In this document: positions 52,553-61,324 of the stretch, piece after piece
How positions within the stretch are numbered: position 1 is the stretch's first letter
How the letters are laid out: each line of letters begins with the position of its first letter
Assembly (NCBI GenBank): GCA_051251595.1
Contig: JBPOFA010000004.1
Coordinates: 124,001 to 188,000, forward strand
Direction of reading: 5' to 3'
Origin: NORP110 sp051251595
Lineage (GTDB): Bacteria > Pseudomonadota > Alphaproteobacteria > Rhodobacterales > Rhodobacteraceae
DNA: 64,000 bases
The notes under the pieces: model-generated
Database searches by the model: none
What the model saw: the letters and a program-made list of their open reading frames with translations, nothing else
What the model was told of the DNA's origin: nothing
Made by a program: the position numbers and the translations under genes

Positions 52553-53712
52553 TTAGTGTCCTCGATCTCGCGGTTTGGTACGCGAATATGTGCAATTGCG
52601 CGGCGGTGGTAGGTAAAACAAATATCGATATCGCCGTCTTTGGATTGTGAAAGGGCCGGGTAGGACAGCTCTTTGTTTTTGCCGTCTTCGGAATTGTTGC
52701 TAAGGCATGCGCCGGACCCATCTGCAATGATTATGCGTTTGGGAAAGGTTTTGCCTGTGTCTGTCGACAGGGCCAATATCAGCGGTGCGCGCGACACGCC
52801 CCAGATCGGGGTGCATCCGCCTTCCGCCTCTGGTCGATCGTCATTGCCAAGCTCGTCATAAAGAGAGGGGCGTCGGGACGGATCCATCGCCGCGTTGATC
52901 GGGTTGCAAACCATCGCGATCCGTCCGTCTGCAAGCTGGATCGCTGAGATTGATGAGTTGTTGTTGGGCACGTCTGTAGGTTCGGGGCGGGCCCATGTTT
53001 CGCCACCATCAGTGCTTTGGGTGCGGAAAACAAAGTCGGCCTGCCTGCGTCTAAAGAAGGCGACGATTTTGTTGCCTTGCAGGGGCACCAAAGTCATGTG
53101 CACGCAGCCTGTAGAGTCGGGAACCTGAACCATCCGCCAAGTTTTCCCCTGATCGTGAGTGATCGCGACAGAGGCGTAGTCATTTCGACCGGTCCACCGC
53201 GCGCCTGGGCTGTGAACGCAGTGGAACAGCGGCAACAGCCACGCCCCATCCTCCCGAACGATTGGGCGCGCGCGCACGAAGGTTCCAAGCGGTAGCGTCA
53301 GGTCTGTCGGCTGTTCGCCGATCTCGCGCATGCGCACAACGCAACGATCTTGATCCCCACCAGGCTGTGCGGTGTGCAGCAGCACTGTCTTGTTGTCTGG
53401 GGTGACGAACAGAACGGGGTTTTGCTCGGACCGGTCGGGATCGTCTGTTACCTGTTGGGCCGCACCCCATGTGCCGGTGGCTTCGTCGAATTGGCTGGTG
53501 TGAATACAGATGTCCGATTTGCCTTCAAGCCCGCCGCCAAACCAGGCGCAGATCAGGCCCATCTTTGGGTGTCTGAGTAGAAAGGCGGCGTGATTTTGGA
53601 CCCTTGGTGACGGCAAAAAAGCAATAGAACGCGCACCGTCCAGCGGGCGTGCGATGCCATCCATTCTGGCGGCGATCGAATCTGGCGAGTCAGGCAGAGA
53701 ATCGGCGGTCAT
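52549..53712 (-). CDS. sialidase-fold (BNR repeat) protein, cytoplasmic
   Basis: A 387-residue sialidase superfamily protein. Asp-box-type turns are seen in ITHDQGKTW, STDGGETW and STDTGKTF, which mark a six-bladed propeller. There is no signal peptide, so it is not a typical secreted neuraminidase. As first gene of the acid-sugar operon it may hydrolyse or rearrange a sugar-acid derivative inside the cell. Function unknown. Confidence 0.83.
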   Translation of the reverse strand: MTADSLPDSPDSIAARMDGIARPLDGARSIAFLPSPRVQNHAAFLLRHPKMGLICAWFGGGLEGKSDICIHTSQFDEATGTWGAAQQVTDDPDRSEQNPVLFVTPDNKTVLLHTAQPGGDQDRCVVRMREIGEQPTDLTLPLGTFVRARPIVREDGAWLLPLFHCVHSPGARWTGRNDYASVAITHDQGKTWRMVQVPDSTGCVHMTLVPLQGNKIVAFFRRRQADFVFRTQSTDGGETWARPEPTDVPNNNSSISAIQLADGRIAMVCNPINAAMDPSRRPSLYDELGNDDRPEAEGGCTPIWGVSRAPLILALSTDTGKTFPKRIIIADGSGACLSNNSEDGKNKELSYPALSQSKDGDIDICFTYHRRAIAHIRVPNREIEDTK

Positions 53713-53725
53713 TACGTGCCTATAG

Positions 53726-53839
53726 ATTAAAACAGTAACAGTCGTTTGTTGCTCTTATCGACAAGTTGTCAAGTATTAGTTTTGTTTTTCGAGAGAAATA
53801 CTGAAGGCGAAAATACTTATTTAATAATTAAAACAGTAA
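53726..53839. promoter_or_regulatory. regulatory region with a 13-bp direct repeat and a palindrome
   Basis: ATTAAAACAGTAA occurs at 53726-53738 and again, exactly, at 53827-53839, 101 bases apart. Between them, GACAAGTTGTC (53760-53770) is a palindrome of GntR-operator size. The stretch is AT-rich and divides the acid-sugar operon (minus) from the EamA transporter (plus). Binding by the GntR protein at 48871 is inferred. Confidence 0.55.
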
Positions 53840-53951
53840 GTTAATTGAAATTCCTGATTTTTGACAAATTTTTCAGTTTACAACTTGCATGCCAACTGGT
53901 GTTCTCGGTCAAAGGCTAGGATTTGTCCTGGATACTTTTCGCGAGGATGCG

Positions 53952-54818
53952 ATGTTAGACAGACGTGCCCAGTTTGGGGTCATGCTAATGCTACTGGTTG
54001 CCGCGTTTGGCGCGTGTGACGCGGTGGTGGTGCGTTATATGTCCGGCGATGTGCATCCCTTTGTGATGGTCTTCACCCGCGCTTTGTTTGGCGCATTGGT
54101 GATGTTGCCGTGGATATTGAATCGCCCTGGCATCATGAAGACGAACCGGATTTGGCTGCATGTCTTGCGTGCATCGCTAAAGCTGGTCTCGCTTGTGGCG
54201 TTGTTTGCAGCCCTGGCACACGCACCACTGGCCACTGTCACCGCTATAGGTTTTGCGGCCCCGATTTTTGTGACGGTTGGGGCGTGGGTGTTCTTGGGGG
54301 AAAAGCCGCGGGGTCTTTTGATTGCTGCGGTGGTTGTTGGATTTGTCGGCGTGCTGGTCTTGCTTCGTCCGCAAGGAGGAGAGCTGAACATTGCCCTAAT
54401 CTATGCGCTGATCTCTGCGCTGTTGATCGGAACGATCCAGTTGATGTTGAAATATATGGGGGCCACGGAAAAAGCGGATACTTTGGTTGCCTGGAACCTG
54501 CTTGTGACTGTGCCGATTGCTTTGGTTCCTGCGATTTGGGTCTGGACCACGCCCACATCATTGGAATGGCTGTTGCTGGGGGTGCAGGGCGCGATTGGGG
54601 CAGGGGCGCAGTTTTGCGTGACCAAGGCGTTCCAATTTGCGGATGCGTCTCTTGTCGCTCCGGTGGATTTTGTTCGGCTGCCATTTGTAGCAGCGGCGGC
54701 CTATTTGATTTTCGGGGAACTGGCGGATCGCGCGACCTGGATCGGCGGGGCCATCATCTTTGTCTCGGTGTTGATCATCGCAACGAGCACCCGAAATCGG
54801 GGGGTCCCCGAAACATGA
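53952..54818 (+). CDS. EamA/DMT family transporter
   Basis: A 288-residue drug/metabolite transporter with ten hydrophobic segments in two EamA repeats. ATG 53952 (MLDRRAQFG) follows GAGG; an upstream ATG at 53889 is possible but adds a polar, non-family tail. Divergent from the acid-sugar operon and possibly coregulated with it, so it may move a related metabolite. Substrate unknown. Confidence 0.82.
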   Translation: MLDRRAQFGVMLMLLVAAFGACDAVVVRYMSGDVHPFVMVFTRALFGALVMLPWILNRPGIMKTNRIWLHVLRASLKLVSLVALFAALAHAPLATVTAIGFAAPIFVTVGAWVFLGEKPRGLLIAAVVVGFVGVLVLLRPQGGELNIALIYALISALLIGTIQLMLKYMGATEKADTLVAWNLLVTVPIALVPAIWVWTTPTSLEWLLLGVQGAIGAGAQFCVTKAFQFADASLVAPVDFVRLPFVAAAAYLIFGELADRATWIGGAIIFVSVLIIATSTRNRGVPET

Positions 54819-54865
54819 GATCCGGGCAAAGGCGTAACTTTGAACGGAAGAATGCGAATCGTGAT

Positions 54866-54888
54866 ACTCTGACATCGACCGTCAGAGT
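54866..54888. other. inverted repeat before the peptide ABC operon
   Basis: ACTCTGAC (54866-54873) and GTCAGAGT (54881-54888) form a perfect 8-bp repeat around 7 bases. No T-run follows on either strand, so it is either an operator or an RNA hairpin. It lies 118 bases before the binding-protein start. Confidence 0.45.
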
Positions 54889-55005
54889 TCAAAAAACGCT
54901 GGCTTGGGAGAACACTGGCTTTGGCCATTTGTTTGAGACCAGCACATGGATCAGGCTCCAGCTGACCTGACCATAATTAAGAAAGCTGAAAACGGAGGAA
55001 ACTGA

Positions 55006-56508
55006 ATGAAACTTAGAACTTATATGCAAGGCACGGCGCTGGCGATGGCATTCGCAGTTCCTGCTTTTGCGCAAGACACAAATGTTACGATTGTCTTGTC
55101 GGAAGAGCTGGACATTGTGGATGCCTGCGAAGCGTCGCGGTCAAATGTTGGACGTGTTGTTCTGCAGAACATTGCAGAGACAATGACAGAGTTGGTTCCA
55201 GGCGAAGGCCTGAAGCCTCGGTTGGCAGATAGCTGGGAAGACATGGGAGGCGGAACCTGGCGCTTTAATTTGCACCCTGGTGTGAAGTTTAGTGACGGAA
55301 CGGCGTTGGATTCTGGCGATGTTGCGCACACTCTGGAGCGTATCAAGTCAGAAGCCATCGTGTGTGAGATCGGTGCCAAGTTCTTTGGCGGCATTGAGTT
55401 GAGCTCAAATGTTGTCGACGATGTAACGATCGACATCACGGCGAACCCTGCTCAGCCAATTTTGCCACTGTTGTTGTCGACTGTGACAATCACGCCTGCC
55501 GAAGCGCCTTTGGATGCACATGTCGACGTTCCGGTTGGGACCGGCCCGTATATTTTCGACGAATATGCGCGTGGTGAATATATCAAGCTAAGCGCGAACC
55601 CAGACTATTGGGGTGAAACCCCTGCTGTCACTGGTGCGACTTATGTGTTCCGGTCTGACAGTGCGGTTCGTGCGGCGATGGTTGAAACCGGTGAAGCAGA
55701 TGTTGCGCCGAATATTGCGCTGCAGGATGCGACGGATCCGGCGATGGATTATTCTTATCCAAACTCTGAAACCGTCTACATGCGTCTGGACAATGAAATG
55801 GCGCCACTGAATGACAAACGCGTGCGTTTGGCCCTGAACTATGCGGTCGATCGTGAAGCATTTGTTGGGTCTATCCTTGCGGATGGCACATTGCTGGCAA
55901 CCGGCATGACACCACCGTCAACCATCGGCTACAACACAGACCTAGAGCCTTATCCATACGATCTGGACAAAGCCAAAGAACTGTTGGCCGAAGCCAAGGC
56001 TGATGGCGTTCCTGTGGATGCTGAAATCACGGTAATTGGACGTACCAACAACTTTGCAAACGTTTTGGAAACCATGGAGGCCCTGACAGCGATGTGGGGT
56101 GACGCGGGCTTTAACGTAAAGCTGAAGATGGTTGAGGTCGCAGAATGGCTGGAGCACTATTCCAACCCATTCCCAGAAGGCCGTGGTCCTGAAATCGTAG
56201 AAGCACAGCATGACAACGCCAATGGCGATCCAGTGTTCTCTATGTATTTCAAATATGCATCAGAGGGCCTGCAGTCTGGTGTTCGTGACGCAACGCTTGA
56301 TGCGATGATCGCTGACGCTTCTGCTGCAACCGGTGACGAACGTGCGGCAAAGTGGAAAGACGTGTTCAAGCGTATTCACACCGAAGAAGTGAATGACGTT
56401 CTGTTGTTCCACATGGTTGGCTTTAGCCGCGTGAACTCACGTCTTGATTTCACGCCGACGATCAAAACGAACAGTGAATTGCAGCTTTCGCAGATCGCTT
56501 TCAAATAA
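55006..56508 (+). CDS. peptide/opine-type ABC transporter substrate-binding protein (SBP_bac_5)
   Basis: A 500-residue DppA/OppA-type binding protein with a signal peptide (ending AFA before QDTNVT at about residue 23). LKPRLADSWEDMGGGTWRF and SDGTALDSGDVAHTLERI are hallmark parts of the family. GGAGGAAACTGA is the RBS. First gene of a complete five-component importer ending at 60026. The ligand cannot be read from sequence; peptides, opines or glycosides are options. Confidence 0.9.
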   Translation: MKLRTYMQGTALAMAFAVPAFAQDTNVTIVLSEELDIVDACEASRSNVGRVVLQNIAETMTELVPGEGLKPRLADSWEDMGGGTWRFNLHPGVKFSDGTALDSGDVAHTLERIKSEAIVCEIGAKFFGGIELSSNVVDDVTIDITANPAQPILPLLLSTVTITPAEAPLDAHVDVPVGTGPYIFDEYARGEYIKLSANPDYWGETPAVTGATYVFRSDSAVRAAMVETGEADVAPNIALQDATDPAMDYSYPNSETVYMRLDNEMAPLNDKRVRLALNYAVDREAFVGSILADGTLLATGMTPPSTIGYNTDLEPYPYDLDKAKELLAEAKADGVPVDAEITVIGRTNNFANVLETMEALTAMWGDAGFNVKLKMVEVAEWLEHYSNPFPEGRGPEIVEAQHDNANGDPVFSMYFKYASEGLQSGVRDATLDAMIADASAATGDERAAKWKDVFKRIHTEEVNDVLLFHMVGFSRVNSRLDFTPTIKTNSELQLSQIAFK

Positions 56509-56516
56509 AAATAATT

Positions 56517-56544
56517 CTAGGGGCGGACAAATGTTCGCCCCTAG
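56517..56544 (+). other. stable hairpin after the binding-protein gene
   Basis: A perfect 9-bp stem CTAGGGGCG / CGCCCCTAG with a 10-base loop, 8 bases after the stop. There is no T-run, so it probably stabilises the 3' end of the binding-protein message instead of ending transcription. Confidence 0.7.
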
Positions 56545-56561
56545 CTTAGAGAATGTAATCA

Positions 56562-57476
56562 ATGAAAAGATTTCTAGGACAACGCGCAATTGCGAGTGCC
56601 GTTTCCCTTGTCGGGTTGGTGGTTCTTGTGTTTTTCCTGAGCCGCCTCACGGGTGATCCAACGGATCTCTATTTGCCTGTAGATGCGTCTTTGGAAAGCC
56701 GAGAGCAGTTTCGGGTTTTGCACGGATTGAATGATCCGCTGTTGGTTCAGTTCGCCCATTATGTCGGTGATTTGCTCCGGTTCGATTTTGGCATGTCGAT
56801 CCGTCGTGGGGAACCTGCGCTTGATGCTGTCCTGCGGGGCTTTCAGTGGACGCTGTGGTTGGCCACAGTCACAATGACGCTGGTCACTGTCCTGGCAATT
56901 CTTGTCGGCTCGCTTGCGGCGTTTCGTGTTGGCGGCATGTTCGACAGGGTCGCGACGTTCTTTTCCCTGATCGGTGCGAGCGCCCCTGATTTCTGGGTCG
57001 CGATCGTTGGGATCGTTTTATTTTCGGTGAACCTTGGGTGGTTCCCGACATCGGGCACCGGAACGATATGGCACTGGGTGTTGCCGGTATCTGTACTTTT
57101 CATCCGTCCATTTGGTCTGATTGTTCAGGTTGTGCGCGGCTCTATGATTGCGACGCTGAATTCAGCCTATATCAAAACGGCGCGGGCCAAAGGTGTTGGG
57201 AACCGCGCGATCATTTTCATTCATGCCCTGCGCAATGCGATGCTGCCGGTCATCACCGTTATCGGCGATCAGGCCGCGGGCATGCTGAACGGCGCTGTGG
57301 TTGTAGAGACGATTTTCGGCATTCCGGGTGTCGGCAAGCTGATGATCGATTCAATCCTGCAACGGGATTTTGCCGTGATATTGGCTGCTATCATTGTGAC
57401 GGCATTTGCCATCTTTGTTATGAACCTTCTGATCGACATTGCTTATGCGCTGCTTGATCCTCGCATCAGGTATTAA
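56562..57476 (+). CDS. ABC transporter permease (DppB type)
   Basis: A 304-residue inner-membrane permease of the BPD_transp_1 family, with six hydrophobic segments. The EAA-loop region reads YIKTARAKGVGNRAIIFIHALRN (quoted in part: ARAKGVGNRAI). LSRLTGDPTDLY near the N-terminus is typical of DppB. It is placed 53 bases after the binding-protein gene. Confidence 0.92.
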   Translation: MKRFLGQRAIASAVSLVGLVVLVFFLSRLTGDPTDLYLPVDASLESREQFRVLHGLNDPLLVQFAHYVGDLLRFDFGMSIRRGEPALDAVLRGFQWTLWLATVTMTLVTVLAILVGSLAAFRVGGMFDRVATFFSLIGASAPDFWVAIVGIVLFSVNLGWFPTSGTGTIWHWVLPVSVLFIRPFGLIVQVVRGSMIATLNSAYIKTARAKGVGNRAIIFIHALRNAMLPVITVIGDQAAGMLNGAVVVETIFGIPGVGKLMIDSILQRDFAVILAAIIVTAFAIFVMNLLIDIAYALLDPRIRY

Positions 57477-57481
57477 CCAAA

Positions 57482-58411
57482 GTGGCAACAGATTCTCCAG
57501 ATATTCCGCAGGATGAAGAAGCCCCGCAGAACCGGATTCGCCATGCGCTGACGATGCTGTGGGCGGATAAATTTGCGACGGCGGCGGCTATTTTCCTGTT
57601 GATCATATTGCTCTGCGCTGTGTTCGGGCCGTATTTTTTGGACCAGTACACATCCAGGCCAAATTTGCGTGGGCGGAACTCTCCTCCATTTGATTTGTCA
57701 AAAGGGTGGATGTTCTTTTTGGGAGGGGATCAGCTGGGGCGTCCCTTGTTGGCGCGGATCATTGTTGCGGCGCAAAACACCATGGCGGTTGCTGCGGGGG
57801 CTGTTTTTGCATCGCTTGCGATCGGAACAGCGCTTGGGTTGATTGCCGGGTTTTCGCGAGGGCGTGCGGCGCAGATCATCCCAAGACTGGCGGATGTGAT
57901 CATGTCATTCCCGTCGCTGCTGCTGGCGGTCATCGTTCTGTATATGCTGGAACCTGCCGTGGGCAATCTGATCATCGTTTTGGCGATCACGCGTATTCCG
58001 ATTTATTTGCGAACAACCCGCGCGGAAGTCTTGGAAATTCGCGAGCGCATGTTCGTACAAGCGGCCCAGGTGATGGGGGCGTCATCGCGACGGATTGTGT
58101 TTCGGCACATCCTGCCGGTGGTGCTGCCAACGCTGTTGACCATCGCGACGCTTGATTTTGCGTTTGTGATGCTGGCGGAAAGTTCACTGTCCTTTTTGGG
58201 TATCGGAATCCAGCCACCAGAAATCACATGGGGCCTGATGGTCAGCCAGGGCCGTCCCTATTTGACAACGGCGTGGTGGCTTTCCTTTTGGCCTGGACTG
58301 ACGATCATTCTGACAACGCTAAGCCTGAATTTGTTGTCCAACTGGCTGCGGGTCGCGATGGACCCAGAGCAACGCTGGCGTCTGGAATTGAAGGGGCGCA
58401 AGAATGGCTGA
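57482..58411 (+). CDS. ABC transporter permease (DppC type)
   Basis: A 309-residue permease with an N-terminal cytoplasmic arm and six hydrophobic segments. HFLGGDQLGR-type DppC motif is present as FFLGGDQLGRPLLAR, and the EAA loop is in FVQAAQVMGASSRRIVFRH. GTG start 5 bases after the DppB stop. Overlaps the ATPase start by 8 bases. Confidence 0.92.
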   Translation: MATDSPDIPQDEEAPQNRIRHALTMLWADKFATAAAIFLLIILLCAVFGPYFLDQYTSRPNLRGRNSPPFDLSKGWMFFLGGDQLGRPLLARIIVAAQNTMAVAAGAVFASLAIGTALGLIAGFSRGRAAQIIPRLADVIMSFPSLLLAVIVLYMLEPAVGNLIIVLAITRIPIYLRTTRAEVLEIRERMFVQAAQVMGASSRRIVFRHILPVVLPTLLTIATLDFAFVMLAESSLSFLGIGIQPPEITWGLMVSQGRPYLTTAWWLSFWPGLTIILTTLSLNLLSNWLRVAMDPEQRWRLELKGRKNG

Positions 58412-60026
58412 CCATTTGTTAGAAGTCCGGGACTTGTCGGTCACGTTCAATACGGTGCGCGGGCCCGTGCACGCGGTGAAATCCGTCAGTTGGCACTTGG
58501 ATCGGGGCGAGGTTCTGGCGATCCTTGGGGAAAGCGGATCGGGGAAATCCGTGTCCGCCTCGGCCATTCTGGATTTGATCGATTGTCCCCCTGGTGAGAT
58601 TTCGTCAGGTGAAATCCTTTTTGACGGCCAAGACTTGTTGACGATGGATCACGAACAGCGGCGTGCCATTAATGGCAAGCGCATTGCAATGATCTTTCAG
58701 GATCCGCTGAGCCATTTGAACCCGGTCTATTCCGTCGGTTGGCAAATCGAAGAAACGATGGTGATCCACGGAACGTCCCGCGATGAGGCGCGCAAAACCA
58801 CCGTGGATCTGTTGCGCAAAGTTGGCATTCCTGATCCCGAAGAGGCAGGTCACAAATACCCACACCAGTTTTCTGGCGGGCAGCGGCAGCGTTTGATGAT
58901 CGCCATGGCCTTGGCCTTGCGTCCGGATGTCCTGATCGCAGATGAGCCCACAACGGCGCTGGATGTGACGGTTCAGGCGCAAATCCTGTCGCTGCTTAAG
59001 GACCTTCAGGCAGAGACCGGGATGGGGCTGTTGATCATTACGCATGATCTGGGTGTGGTTGCGGATGTCGCGGATCGCGTCGTCGTTATGAATTCCGGCG
59101 AAATCGTCGAAACCGGCACGGCGCTGGACGTCTACAAAAACCCACAACATCCCTACACGAAAAAGCTGATCGCGGCGGCGCCTGGCAAGGGCGATATGTC
59201 GGCAGGTGTAACCCCGGTAGAGCCGTTGTTGTCCCTGCGAAATGTGACCAAGCTGTTCGGAGCGTTCAAGGCGATCGACGGCGTCTATCTGGACCTGATG
59301 CCGGGGGAAACGCTTGCCGTTGTGGGGGAGAGCGGGTCCGGGAAATCCACAACAGCCAAGGTTTTGTTGCGGCTTGAAGAGCCCGACAAAGGCGAAGCGA
59401 TTTACGGCGGGCGCGATATTTTCAAGCTTTCGCCGCAAGAGCTGTTCCTGATGCGTCGTGACATTCAAATGGTGTTTCAGGACCCGACGCAGAGCCTGAA
59501 CCCGCGCATGTCTGTGTATCAGATTATTTCCGAAGCATGGGTTATTCATCCAGAGATTTTGGAAAAATCGAAATGGCGCACGCGCGTTGCGGAATTGTTG
59601 ACACAGGTTGGTCTGTCTGCAGAACACATGCACCGGTTTCCGCACCAGTTTTCCGGCGGGCAGCGACAGCGTATCGCGATTGCCCGTGCCCTTGCGCTTG
59701 AACCAAAGATCATCGTTTGTGACGAGGCGGTATCTGCCCTTGATGTTTCGATCCAGGCGCAGGTGATTGAGCTGCTGGACCGTTTGAAGGGAGAGCTGGG
59801 GCTTTCCTACATCTTTATTGCGCATGACTTGCCAGTGGTGCGTGACTTCGCGGATCGGGTGATGGTGATGCAGGGCGGCAAGGTTGTAGAGATTGGGAAC
59901 GTGCAGGAGATCTTTGAGGATCCACAACAGGACTATACAAAGAACCTGTTGGCGGCGAGCCTTGATCCCGATCCAGAGGTTCAGGCGGCCAGACGGGTCG
60001 CACGTTTGGCGCTTCAAGAGCAATAG
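58404..60026 (+). CDS. fused two-domain ABC ATPase (DppD-DppF type)
   Basis: A 540-residue protein with two complete ATPase domains. Walker A GESGSGKS occurs at 43-50 and again near residue 310; signatures FSGGQRQRLMIAMAL and FSGGQRQRIAIARAL, and Walker B LIADEPTTALDV and IVCDEAVSALDV. Both sites look competent. The fusion replaces separate DppD and DppF and is common in Rhodobacterales. It powers the importer of the preceding three genes. Confidence 0.92.
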   Translation: MADHLLEVRDLSVTFNTVRGPVHAVKSVSWHLDRGEVLAILGESGSGKSVSASAILDLIDCPPGEISSGEILFDGQDLLTMDHEQRRAINGKRIAMIFQDPLSHLNPVYSVGWQIEETMVIHGTSRDEARKTTVDLLRKVGIPDPEEAGHKYPHQFSGGQRQRLMIAMALALRPDVLIADEPTTALDVTVQAQILSLLKDLQAETGMGLLIITHDLGVVADVADRVVVMNSGEIVETGTALDVYKNPQHPYTKKLIAAAPGKGDMSAGVTPVEPLLSLRNVTKLFGAFKAIDGVYLDLMPGETLAVVGESGSGKSTTAKVLLRLEEPDKGEAIYGGRDIFKLSPQELFLMRRDIQMVFQDPTQSLNPRMSVYQIISEAWVIHPEILEKSKWRTRVAELLTQVGLSAEHMHRFPHQFSGGQRQRIAIARALALEPKIIVCDEAVSALDVSIQAQVIELLDRLKGELGLSYIFIAHDLPVVRDFADRVMVMQGGKVVEIGNVQEIFEDPQQDYTKNLLAASLDPDPEVQAARRVARLALQEQ

Positions 60027-60035
60027 CGAGCGGTT

Positions 60036-60740
60036 CTACAAAGAGCTGCCCCCACATATGACGATCTGTTGTCCGGTTATGCTGGCAGCGCCGTCTGACA
60101 GTAGAAACGCGGCCGTCTCGGCGATTTCTTCTGGTCTCACAAGCCGTCCCATGGGGGGTGTGATTGGCTGAGTGTCGGCGCGGGCGGGATCATGCAACAT
60201 GGGCGTGTCAGTGGCGCCGGGGGCGATGATGTTGACGGTGATTTGGCGTGAGATGAGTTCGGCGGCGATTGATCTGGCAAAGCCGATCAATGCTGATTTC
60301 GACGCAGCATAAAGCGACCGCCCGGCCACACCGTTGGCCACGCGGCTTCCAATTAAAACGATGCGCCCACCTTGCGGCATGTTCGGGGAAAGCGTTTTAA
60401 CCAAGCGCGCGGCGCTATCCATGTGCAACCGCCACATCAGGGCTGCATCCTCAATCTTCATGTCAGAGATAGTCCCGGTTCTAAGAATGCCCGCGGAATG
60501 AATGATGGCGTCTATGGGCTCGATACGTTCCAGAGCCGTCTGAAATGCAGTTTCGTTTAGCAGGTCAACGGCGACAAACACTAACCGGTCATGTGTAAAG
60601 CGTGGTTTGGACCGAGACAGGGCCGTTACGTGCCATCCTTCCGTCACCAAATTTTTGGCAATTGCTTCACCAATGCCAGAGCTGGCCCCTGTGATCAAAG
60701 CTCTTTTAGGCGGTGTTGCATGCATCGGACGAACTCCCAT
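60036..60740 (-). CDS. SDR family oxidoreductase
   Basis: A 234-residue SDR with GASSGIG, HSAG, a serine in IGSRVANG and YAASK. ATG 60725 is an alternative start. It lies on the minus strand between two ABC systems and converges on the ATPase gene with 9 bases between the stops. Substrate unknown; it may act on the compound imported by the neighbours. Confidence 0.83.
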   Translation of the reverse strand: MGVRPMHATPPKRALITGASSGIGEAIAKNLVTEGWHVTALSRSKPRFTHDRLVFVAVDLLNETAFQTALERIEPIDAIIHSAGILRTGTISDMKIEDAALMWRLHMDSAARLVKTLSPNMPQGGRIVLIGSRVANGVAGRSLYAASKSALIGFARSIAAELISRQITVNIIAPGATDTPMLHDPARADTQPITPPMGRLVRPEEIAETAAFLLSDGAASITGQQIVICGGSSL

Positions 60741-61324
60741 TTTGGTAAATGGTATCTGCAGATGATCCTATTGCCTTTGCGTACCCCATGCCACAACTTT
60801 GATGAAAAGGTGATCACACTCTCTTTCGTTTTGAGTCGATGGATCAATAATACCTTCGAATTTTGTCGGTTTTATGTGTGCGCTTCTGGCGAAGTGGTTC
60901 GTGATTTTGCCAATTCGATGTGAGTATACGAACAAAAGGCGGCAATCTCTTGATGTCGATAAATTGGCCTATCCGAGCGTAATGTGACCTTTTTAACCGT
61001 TTTCTGGCAAAGTTTACTGCGAAAAATAGGGAATTTCGTAGTTTTCGACTGTGAGCAGGTTAAGTCAATTGACAGGATGCTAAAACGCCATTATTCCGAA
61101 GTAATCGCATGTAAGTGAAAGTGTTGTGCTGGTGTACGCACAGGCTTGATGCGAAATTGGGAGGAGAATTGGGAGGTGACGTGGAAACACAAGTGTTTCC
61201 CGTGCTTATTTTTGCAAGCATCTGATTGTTAAACGAAACCGCTAAGATGGTTGTGCTCAATTTCTTCGAAAAAAACGCGGCATCGCGCAATGCTTTGCCG
61301 ATTACGACTTGGAGGATTTTGATA
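60741..61324. promoter_or_regulatory. 584-base intergenic region with promoter and palindromes for the second ABC operon
   Basis: No gene is recognisable here. A good promoter, TTGACA (61069-61074), 17 bases, TATTCC (61092-61097), is overlapped by the palindrome GTCAATTGAC (61064-61073). Further on, GGAAACAC-AA-GTGTTTCC (61183-61200) is a perfect inverted repeat, just after the repeated segment AATTGGGAG (two copies within 61155-61175). The leader to the next ATG would be about 220 bases, long enough for an RNA element. Confidence 0.55.

Noticed and set aside
52549..53712. Secreted neuraminidase
   Set aside because: There is no signal peptide, and the operon encodes intracellular acid-sugar enzymes.
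58605..60023. Long open frame antisense to the fused ABC ATPase
   Set aside because: The sense frame has two complete ATPase domains; the antisense frame has no recognisable domain and results from codon bias.
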